In this document: positions 19,617 through 25,566 of the stretch, one piece after another
How the letters are laid out: every line of letters begins with the position of its first letter
Position numbering within the stretch: the stretch's first letter is position 1
Origin: Burkholderiales bacterium
GTDB lineage: Bacteria; Pseudomonadota; Gammaproteobacteria; Burkholderiales; Burkholderiaceae_C
Assembly (NCBI GenBank): GCA_003963075.1
Contig: RXJV01000050.1
Coordinates: forward strand, 1 to 64,000
Length of the DNA stretch: 64,000 nt
Reading direction: 5' to 3'
The notes under the pieces: model-generated
Told to the model about the DNA's origin: nothing
What the model saw: the letters and a program-made list of their open reading frames with translations, nothing else
Database searches by the model: none
Position numbers and translations under genes: made by a program

Positions 19617-19669
19617 GCCAAGCTGCTATCGTCATGCGTACGCTGCAATTCAGCGTACAGGGAGTGAAC

Positions 19670-21676
19670 ATGAACGATAGTGACCAAGCGGTTTGGTGCC
19701 GTCGGCACCGCCAATCGCGGATGTTTTTGGCAGGGCTGCCACTGTTGTTTTCACTGGCCGGTTGCGGTGGAGGTGGGGGCGGCAGTGGTACGAGCCCCGG
19801 TGCTTCGGCCGCAGAGCCCAGCAGCTCAGCCACCAGTGGGTTGGCGAGTTTGGTGCCGCAAGCGCCCGCCATCGGCAAAACGCTCGAGGTGGATGCTGCC
19901 GTGCTCGTGCCGCAGACGGCGGGTTCGAGCTGGCGGTTCTGGGGGCGGCAATTCAGCAGTTCTGGTTCGGAACTGGCACGCTATGAAAGCAGCTACCAGC
20001 TGACCACGTCTGGCGGCGAGTGGAAGCTCAGCGGAAGCAATCCCGGCAACGATGGGCCGGACTCCATACGCTATGTGCTGGCGTCCGGCCAGCTGCAACA
20101 GATCCAGACGGTCCAATTCACGCCAACTCAATTGCCGGATGAGGTCCGGATCACGCTGTTGCGTTCACCGGTTCGCGAAGGTGACCAGGTGGTGGCCTAC
20201 AACAAGCGTGTTGAGGGTGTTGCTGACCTGGACGGGGATGGTCGACCCGAAAGTTTGGACGTGGCAATCTATACCCGCGTGATCGGCACCGAGAAGATCG
20301 AGACGGCGCTTGGTGAGCAGCTTGAGGCGGTGCGTGTCGAGACCCATGTCGTCGAACGGGTGATCTATTCCAAGACGGGCCAGGCCGGCCCGGTTGTCGA
20401 CATCGTCGGCGTCGACTGGTTGGCCCGCCAGCTGGGTTGGGTAGCGCGAGATCAGCCGTCGGTGTCGAAAGACGGGCAGATCCGTGTCGGCAAGGAACGC
20501 CTGGTCGGCGCCGACCTGGGCGCCCAGGGCGCTTTCGGCAACTCGGGTGGGCCCGTCACGCTGACAAATCCGACGACAAGCCCGGAGCAAGCTGGCCTTG
20601 CACTGGCGATGCAGCAGCCCAGCGCTGTTAGCGATGGCGACCGCGTGCTGCTCATTGGCACCCCCCCGGTGGTCGACTACAGCTACCGCCCGCTCTTGAC
20701 CTTGCTGAATTCACGCGGCGAGGTGCAGTGGACACGTCTTGGGCCGGCAGGTGCGCGTTTTGCGGCACCCTTGGGCAGCGGTTGGGTGCTGTGGGGCAAT
20801 CTGGACAACGGGCAAGTGACAGTCTTCCGGCTCGACGCGCAAGGTCAGTTGTTGGGCTCGGGGGCGCAGCTTCTCGACCTCGGCACGCCGCAGACCCCTT
20901 TGCCAAGTCAGCAGCGTGTGCTGGCCATCGCTGCTGACGCGCGGGCCCTATGGGTGGCCACGGCACGGGGTGACTGGCTCGCGCGCGCTGACGGGACCTT
21001 GGGTCCGCGCGATGGTGTCGTGGTCCGGGGCTATGACCTGAATGGAGCTCCCACGACCGACCCAGTGCTGCTGGAACGGTCAGACGACGTTTATTTCCGC
21101 GGCAGTTTTGGGTTGGCGGTACGACAAGGCAACGCTCAGGTGGCTTGGCTATCGACCAAGGGGGGGCTGCCACATCTGATGCTGGCGCGGGTGACCCCGT
21201 CGGGTGTCGTCACGTCGACCGAAGCCAAGGCGGGCGCACTGAGTGCCGCCAGTCCCGTGTCGATCACGGCAAGCGCGCAAGATTCGCTACTCAATTGGGG
21301 CAGTGAAAACCGATTCGCGTGGATTGACGATGCCCTTGGTCTGAGCGTGCTGGACGCGACTCGCAGCGACGGCACCCTGACCGACCTGCCGATTGGCTTG
21401 AGTGGCCTCGCGGGTTCGACGGATGTCGGTCGAGGCGATCAGCTGTTCCGTTGGAACCTTGGCGAAAGCATCAGCAGTGGGGCCAGCCAGGGCAACATGG
21501 GTTGGACCCTCCAGTGGCAGCTGTATCGCCGCGGCCAAGCCTCTCCTCAGCGCAAGGCTTTCGTTGCTGCCGGCCCCGGGCTGCTGGTGGTGCCCCTGTC
21601 CAGCCGTGCACTCGTACTCAGCCGACCTGTCGGCGCACCGCAGACTTGGGTGGTCGAGCAGATCGCCTACCGTTAG
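19670..21676 (+). CDS. Large lipoprotein of unknown function
   Basis: The product is 668 residues long with a lipoprotein signal (MFLAGLPLLFSLAGC) followed by a Gly/Ser-rich tether, so it is probably anchored and surface- or periplasm-facing. The body is rich in beta-prone segments and aromatic/Gly repeats without a catalytic motif I recognise. It includes one VEGVADLDGDGRPESLDVA stretch that resembles a calcium-binding FG-GAP-type motif. The ATG at 19670 has GGAG 5 bp upstream; an in-frame GTG at 19634 is less likely. It stands alone between the chemoreceptor and an aminotransferase. Confidence 0.75.
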   Translation: MNDSDQAVWCRRHRQSRMFLAGLPLLFSLAGCGGGGGGSGTSPGASAAEPSSSATSGLASLVPQAPAIGKTLEVDAAVLVPQTAGSSWRFWGRQFSSSGSELARYESSYQLTTSGGEWKLSGSNPGNDGPDSIRYVLASGQLQQIQTVQFTPTQLPDEVRITLLRSPVREGDQVVAYNKRVEGVADLDGDGRPESLDVAIYTRVIGTEKIETALGEQLEAVRVETHVVERVIYSKTGQAGPVVDIVGVDWLARQLGWVARDQPSVSKDGQIRVGKERLVGADLGAQGAFGNSGGPVTLTNPTTSPEQAGLALAMQQPSAVSDGDRVLLIGTPPVVDYSYRPLLTLLNSRGEVQWTRLGPAGARFAAPLGSGWVLWGNLDNGQVTVFRLDAQGQLLGSGAQLLDLGTPQTPLPSQQRVLAIAADARALWVATARGDWLARADGTLGPRDGVVVRGYDLNGAPTTDPVLLERSDDVYFRGSFGLAVRQGNAQVAWLSTKGGLPHLMLARVTPSGVVTSTEAKAGALSAASPVSITASAQDSLLNWGSENRFAWIDDALGLSVLDATRSDGTLTDLPIGLSGLAGSTDVGRGDQLFRWNLGESISSGASQGNMGWTLQWQLYRRGQASPQRKAFVAAGPGLLVVPLSSRALVLSRPVGAPQTWVVEQIAYR

Positions 21677-21902
21677 TTCGTAGGGTGCGCGTACCGCTGT
21701 GCCCCCAACAGCAGCAGCGCTGGGTCGCTGAGGCCGGCTCCGACGACCGAGGCGACGGTGGTTTCGCAGGTAAAGCTGCGGGGTTGGGGTCGACGCAGCG
21801 GCTAAGCACCTGTGCCACGGACTGAGCCGACGCACGGACTTGACGCTTTTCCCGTGCCTCGGCGCCGCGCCGCCACAATCGGCCACCCCTCAGGAGCCCA
21901 CC

Positions 21903-23138
21903 GTGCCCATGGCAACGCTTGACCTCGCGCGCATCCGATCCGAGTTCCCGGCCCTCGCCGGCGGCACGGTGTTCCTGGACAACGCGGGCGGCTCGCAGGT
22001 GCTGGGCCGGGTTGCCGACCGCGTCCGCGACTACCTGTTGCACGACAACGTGCAGCTCGGCGCCAGCTACCGCGCATCGCAACAGGCGGGTGAGCGGGTG
22101 CTGTCGGCGCGCCGCGCCATTGCCGACCTCGTGCATGCCGCCCACGACGACGAGATCGTCATGGGGCCCTCCACCACCGCGCTCATTGGCACCCTGGTCG
22201 AGGCCATCCGCCCCGGCCTGCAGCCGGGCGACGAGGTGATCGTCACCGAGACCGATCACGAAGCCAATATCGGCGCCTGGGTGAGGCTGGCCGAGGCCGG
22301 TGTCACCGTGCGGGTCTGGCGGGTCGACGTCGACCGCCTGGGCCTGCATCTGGACGACCTGGACCCGCTGATCGGCCCGCGCACCAAATGGGTCGCGATG
22401 ACGCAGGCATCCAATGTGCTGGGCAGCATCAACCCGGTCGCCGAGGTGGCGCGCCGCGTCCATGCGGCCGGCGCGCGGCTGTGTGTCGACGCGGTGGCCT
22501 ATGCGCCGCATCGGCTGGTCGACGTGCAGGCCTGCGGGGCCGACGCCGTCGTGTTCAGCTTCTACAAGGTGTTCGGCCCGCACTACGCGCTGCTGTGGGT
22601 GCGCCGCGAGCTGCTGCTGACCCTGGCCAGCCTCAACCACTTCTTCATCGGCCGCGAGGTCATCCCCTACAAACTGCAGCGCGGCAATGTGAACTACGAG
22701 CTGTCCTACGGCTGCGCAGGCATCGTCGACTACCTGACCGAGGTGGGCACCGAACTCGGCGCGGTCGGTGATGCACGGGCCCGCATGCAGAAGGCGTTCG
22801 ACGCGTTCGCGCAGCACGAGGACGCGCTGGCCGAGCAGGTGCTGAGCTGGCTGCGTGACCGGCCAGGGGTGCGAATCATCGGCCTGTCCTCAGCAGCGAC
22901 GGGCGCGCGCGTGCCGACGATCAGCTTTGTCGCCGCGGGCCTGATGTCGGAAGCCATCGTGCGCCGGGTCGACGCCCATGGCATCGGCATCCGCTTTGGT
23001 GACTTCTATGCCCGGCGCCTGATCGAGGCGCTGGGCTTGCAGGTTCACGGCGGTGTGGTGCGCATCTCGATTGCGCACTACAACACGGCAGATGAAATCG
23101 GCCGGCTCTTGGTGGCGCTGGACGAGGCGATGGCTTGA
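21903..23138 (+). CDS. Class V aminotransferase, cysteine desulfurase-like
   Basis: This PLP enzyme of 411 residues shows the fold signature of class V aminotransferases: FLDNAGGSQV near the N-terminus, TDHEANIGAW, Asp196 and His203 (VDAVAYAPH), and the Schiff-base Lys222 (SFYKVFGPHY). It resembles cysteine desulfurase-like proteins of the CsdA/kynureninase-like type, but no conserved desulfurase cysteine loop is obvious, so the substrate is unknown. The GTG at 21903 is preferred because AGGAG lies 6 bp upstream. The ATG at 21909 is the alternative. Confidence 0.88.
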   Translation: MPMATLDLARIRSEFPALAGGTVFLDNAGGSQVLGRVADRVRDYLLHDNVQLGASYRASQQAGERVLSARRAIADLVHAAHDDEIVMGPSTTALIGTLVEAIRPGLQPGDEVIVTETDHEANIGAWVRLAEAGVTVRVWRVDVDRLGLHLDDLDPLIGPRTKWVAMTQASNVLGSINPVAEVARRVHAAGARLCVDAVAYAPHRLVDVQACGADAVVFSFYKVFGPHYALLWVRRELLLTLASLNHFFIGREVIPYKLQRGNVNYELSYGCAGIVDYLTEVGTELGAVGDARARMQKAFDAFAQHEDALAEQVLSWLRDRPGVRIIGLSSAATGARVPTISFVAAGLMSEAIVRRVDAHGIGIRFGDFYARRLIEALGLQVHGGVVRISIAHYNTADEIGRLLVALDEAMA

Positions 23139-23519
23139 GGGGCAGCGGCCCCGTTCGGCCAGGAGCGGGCCTTGACGGCAGGCTGCTTCAAGGTGCTCCC
23201 CCGGCCTGCGGCACGCGCTCAAGCGTTGGGCTGCCGTCGCGGCCGCCGGTGTTGTCCCGAAGCGAGGCCCTGGAGTCAGGGTTCTCCGCGCAAGTCACGG
23301 ACTGCGGGCGATGGCAACATCGATGCGCCCACACGGCCGGCGATCACCCCTCGACAGATTTGTAACCGGCGCGGCATTTGCCAGGAAAAATAGCACCCGA
23401 GATGCAGCGCGGCACAGTGGAGGAAATTCATATGCGACAAATGCTTAGACCGACCGCCGGGCGACCTGTTACCGCGCGGTTTGCCGTGATATGCCGCGCT
23501 GCGCTGCGGGCTACAGCAC
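23139..23519. other. Non-coding stretch before the BrnTA cassette
   Basis: No gene is supported here. The first 90 bp have a hairpin-rich region ending in CTCAAGCGTTGGGC (GTTGGGC at 23225-23231), a perfect match to the GTTRRRY right core of an attC site, but no matching left core was found. From about 23380 the attC-like element described separately begins. The base composition looks more mixed than in neighbouring genes. Confidence 0.5.
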
Positions 23520-23526
23520 GTTCTGC
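23380..23526 (+). repeat. Degenerate attC-like site upstream of brnTA
   Basis: Two arms pair across this stretch: TAGC-AC-CCG...GCAGCGCGGCA (23391-23414) against TGCCGCGCTGC...CGGGCTA (23492-23513). The 11-bp block GCAGCGCGGCA / TGCCGCGCTGC pairs perfectly. The right end is GTTCTGC (23520-23526). This fits the general attC plan of an imperfect hairpin ending in GTT, with a 77-bp loop. The left core lacks the AAC end, so it is degenerate. GTTCTGC is the exact complement of the left core of the next site (GCAGAAC at 24095), as expected for a gene cassette. Confidence 0.3.
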
Positions 23527-23550
23527 GTCATGAGCCACCACTGGTTGCCG

Positions 23551-23579
23551 CCGGTTGTTTTTGTAGATACATTAACCGG
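23551..23579 (+). promoter_or_regulatory. Candidate BrnA operator/promoter
   Basis: A near-palindrome TGTA-GA-TACA (23562-23571) sits inside a larger inverted repeat, CCGGTT (23551-23556) and AACCGG (23574-23579), directly upstream of the brnT start. BrnA antitoxins repress their own operon through an operator overlapping the promoter, and a TGTA...TACA core fits that role. The GTG start follows immediately, so the message may be leaderless or have a very short leader. Confidence 0.45.
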
Positions 23580-23855
23580 GTGCGGATCACCTACGACCCT
23601 GCCAAGCGCGATCTGACGCTGATTGAGCGCGGGCTGGACTTCGCGGACGCCGCGCAAGTCTTTGCTGGGCCTACGTTCGAAGCTGAAGACCGACGCCACG
23701 ACTACGGCGAGAAGCGGATCATCTGCTTCGGTCTGCTGAGTGAGCGCTTGGTTGTAGTGGGTTACACACCGCGTGGCGCGGATCGTCACGTCTTCAGCAT
23801 GAGGAAAGCAAATGACCGCGAGAAAGCGCGCATCGGCCCCATCCTTGGGCTCTGA
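23580..23855 (+). CDS. brnT: BrnT-family toxin (ribonuclease)
   Basis: BrnT toxins are RelE-fold ribonucleases that block translation. The 91-residue protein has the family pattern: RITYDPAKRDLTL, then LDFADAAQVF.G, EDRRHDYGEKRI and the C-terminal VFSMRKANDREKAR. The start is a GTG at 23580. It overlaps brnA by 44 bp, the usual arrangement with the toxin first. Both genes lie between attC-like sites, so this may be a mobile cassette rather than a core gene. Confidence 0.92.
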   Translation: MRITYDPAKRDLTLIERGLDFADAAQVFAGPTFEAEDRRHDYGEKRIICFGLLSERLVVVGYTPRGADRHVFSMRKANDREKARIGPILGL

Positions 23856-24093
23856 TCTGAATCGCGTTGATCGGCACGTGATTCAGCCGGCCGAATACGA
23901 AGAGCTTCCTGAACTTACCGACGAAATGTTCGCGCGCGGCACCGTGAATCGCGGTGGGCGGCCTAGGTCGGCAAATCCGAAGAAGCTCATCTCCATTCGT
24001 CTGACGGAGGATGTCATCCAACGCTGGCGGGCCACCGGCCCAGGGTGGCAGACCCGCATGGCAGAGAAACTGAGCAGGCTCTCGCCGAAATGA
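23812..24093 (+). CDS. brnA: BrnA-family antitoxin
   Basis: The 93-residue protein carries the BrnA antitoxin pattern at its C-terminus: a ribbon-helix-helix-like region (PKKLISIRLTEDVIQRWRAT) followed by GPGWQTRMAEKL. It should bind and neutralise BrnT and repress the shared promoter. The N-terminal 40 residues are variable and polar. Its stop at 24093 is directly followed by the attC-like site at 24095, the position expected for a gene cassette. Confidence 0.92.
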   Translation: MTARKRASAPSLGSDLNRVDRHVIQPAEYEELPELTDEMFARGTVNRGGRPRSANPKKLISIRLTEDVIQRWRATGPGWQTRMAEKLSRLSPK

Positions 24094-24094
24094 C

Positions 24095-24151
24095 GCAGAA
24101 CTTGTCATTGGAGCGGGCCGCCTTCGGCGTCCGCTCACTTTCACGTTACAC
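24095..24151 (+). repeat. attC-like recombination site 1 (57 bp)
   Basis: A 57-bp element begins 1 bp after the brnA stop. It starts GCAGAAC and ends GTTACAC, with an internal hairpin (GAGCGG...CCGCTC) and a mismatched spacer in the stem. The left arm has one extra G relative to the right arm, like the extrahelical base of attC sites. Size is at the lower end of the known attC range. The cores deviate from the RYYYAAC/GTTRRRY consensus at some variable positions. Confidence 0.5.
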
Positions 24152-24157
24152 ATCACC

Positions 24158-24490
24158 ATGGACGCTGCGTCAAATCACCCTCTGCCAGTGCAACGACCAG
24201 CACTGATAGGTGCTGGCGTTGCTGCAGCAGTGGCCGCCGTTGTGCTTCTATCGTCGCCCGGCCAACCACTTTGCTACTGGCGCGTTTGCGGAGAGCACAA
24301 ATACCCCAGTACTGGCTGCCGCGAGCTCAAGACGGGCGACCGGCGCAGCGCGGTGTACTACCACCTCGGTGATCCGTACCGCGAAGGTGCTGGTTGGGCC
24401 CACTGGCGGGACGCTGACTCACCAAAGCTGATTGAGGCAACTTTTAGCGATGGCCGACTTCAAACACTCAGCTGTCAAACGGGACAGTGA
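24158..24490 (+). CDS. Cassette-like orphan protein with one membrane segment
   Basis: The 110-residue protein has a likely membrane anchor (about 16-33, ALIGAGVAAAVAAVVLL) followed by a small exported domain with three cysteines (CYWRVCGEHKYPSTGC). I do not recognise a family. The coding signal is weaker than for neighbours. Support comes from its position: it starts 7 bp after one attC-like site and its stop is 1 bp before the next, exactly as in integron cassettes. Confidence 0.55.
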   Translation: MDAASNHPLPVQRPALIGAGVAAAVAAVVLLSSPGQPLCYWRVCGEHKYPSTGCRELKTGDRRSAVYYHLGDPYREGAGWAHWRDADSPKLIEATFSDGRLQTLSCQTGQ

Positions 24491-24491
24491 T

Positions 24492-24605
24492 GTCTAACAT
24501 GTCGGTCGACACGGACGCGCACCGGCAGTCCGCTGAAGGGTGTGTTGACATGCCTCCGATGTGCGGCGCACTGCCGGTGTGCGCCGGTCACCTCCGACGT
24601 TGACG
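24492..24605 (+). repeat. attC-like recombination site 2 (114 bp)
   Basis: The element starts GTCTAAC (24492-24498), a perfect RYYYAAC match, and ends GTTGACG (24599-24605). Its arms pair over the block GCGCACCGGCAGT (left) against ACTGCCGGTGTGCGC (right), with further pairing near the ends (TGTCGG and CCGAC). The left core matches the complement of the preceding cassette start (GTTACAC) at 6 of 7 bases. It follows the orphan gene stop by 1 bp. Confidence 0.5.
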
Positions 24606-24735
24606 CCTGCTTTTGAGCAGCGATTCAGGTCCAACTGAACTCCGCTCCGGGTCGACAACAGCCGATGTCCGCTCAACCCTCTAGCGCCCCGTAGCGGCAG
24701 TTGATGGCCGGGGCGCACGGGCGGATCCTGCCGCC
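24606..24735. other. Non-coding tail after the cassette-like patch
   Basis: No gene is supported. GTCCAAC at 24629 and GTTGATG at 24700 could be the ends of a further 78-bp attC-like site (AACTG...CCGCT pairing with AGCGG...CAGTT), but the pairing is weak and it would close a cassette without a gene. The cobA stop follows at 24736. Confidence 0.3.
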
Positions 24736-25566
24736 TCACCCCAGCTGCTGCACGCCTTGCGGCACCTGGGGCAGCGCCGCCATGGCGGCCACGTCACCCA
24801 CCACCAGCAGCGCGGGGCTCTTCAGGTCCTCGCGGGCGATGCAGTTTGGCAGGCCGGCCAGTGTCGTGACGGCGTGACGCTGGTGCGCCGTGTGCGCGGC
24901 GCTCACGACGGCGGCAGGCAGGTCGGGCTGCAGCCCGGCGGCGAGCAGCCGGGCCGTGATGTCCGCCGCGCGGGCCACACCCATGTAGATGACGAGGGTC
25001 AGCCCGGTGCGCGCCAGTGCCGCCCAGTCGGGCTCGGCGCGGCCCTCGCCCGGGTGGCCGGTGACGAGGATGACGCCGGGCGAGGCGCGCCGGTCCGTGA
25101 CCGGGATGCCCACCGCAGCCGTGCCGGCGATGCCGCTGGTCAGGCCCGACACCACCTCGACCTCGATGCCGGCCTCGCGCAGCGCATCCACCTCCTCGCC
25201 GCCGCGGCCGAAGACGAAGGGGTCGCCGCCCTTGAGCCGCACAACGCGGTGGCCGGCGCGGGCCTCGCGGATCATCAGCGCGTGGATGAAGTGCTGGTCG
25301 GTTGAGATGCAGCCGCCGCCGGGCCGCTCCCAAGGCGGCTGCGCGTCCCCTGGGGGGACGGCCAGCGCCTGCTGGCCAGGGGCCTTGCTCCATCCGCCAC
25401 GCTTGCCGACGCGCAGCAGCCGGCCCGTCACCAACGCCAGCACGCGCGGGTCGATCAGGTCGTCGGTCAGCACCACGTCGGCGGCCTGCAGGCGCTTCAG
25501 CGCGCGGACGGTCAGCAGCTCCGGGTCGCCGGGGCCGGCGCCGACGAGCGAGACGAGGGCGTTCAT
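24736..25566 (-). CDS. cobA: Uroporphyrinogen-III C-methyltransferase (siroheme synthesis)
   Basis: CobA adds two methyl groups from S-adenosylmethionine to uroporphyrinogen III, making precorrin-2 for siroheme, the cofactor of NirB downstream of the same promoter. The 276-residue protein has the family motifs VGAGPGDPELLT, RVGKRGG, VVRLKGGDPFVFGRGGEE and GIPVTDR. Between RVGKRGG and FIHALMIREA there is an insert of about 30 residues (residues about 61-90) coded by a REP-like palindromic element. Its start overlaps the nasA stop by 4 bp. Confidence 0.94.
   Translation of the reverse strand: MNALVSLVGAGPGDPELLTVRALKRLQAADVVLTDDLIDPRVLALVTGRLLRVGKRGGWSKAPGQQALAVPPGDAQPPWERPGGGCISTDQHFIHALMIREARAGHRVVRLKGGDPFVFGRGGEEVDALREAGIEVEVVSGLTSGIAGTAAVGIPVTDRRASPGVILVTGHPGEGRAEPDWAALARTGLTLVIYMGVARAADITARLLAAGLQPDLPAAVVSAAHTAHQRHAVTTLAGLPNCIAREDLKSPALLVVGDVAAMAALPQVPQGVQQLG
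25313..25377. repeat. REP-like element inserted in frame in cobA
   Basis: Inside cobA lie GCCGCCGGGCCG (25315-25326), a GTCCCC/GGGGAC hairpin (25345-25359) and a GGCCAGC-GCCT-GCTGGCC hairpin (25360-25377). The same order of hairpin, CCCC/GGGG palindrome and GGCCCGGCGG block, read on the opposite strand, is seen in the intergenic element at 9253-9305. It adds about 30 codons without breaking the frame. Confidence 0.5.

Noticed and set aside
24629-24706. Third attC-like site after the orphan gene
   Set aside because: The ends GTCCAAC and GTTGATG and a short AACTG/CCGCT pairing are suggestive, but the inner pairing is weak, the cores do not match the preceding cassette start, and it would define a cassette without a gene.
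24494-24739. Small minus-strand open frame after the orphan cassette gene
   Set aside because: It covers the attC-like hairpin and non-coding tail, has no ribosome site and no recognisable pattern.
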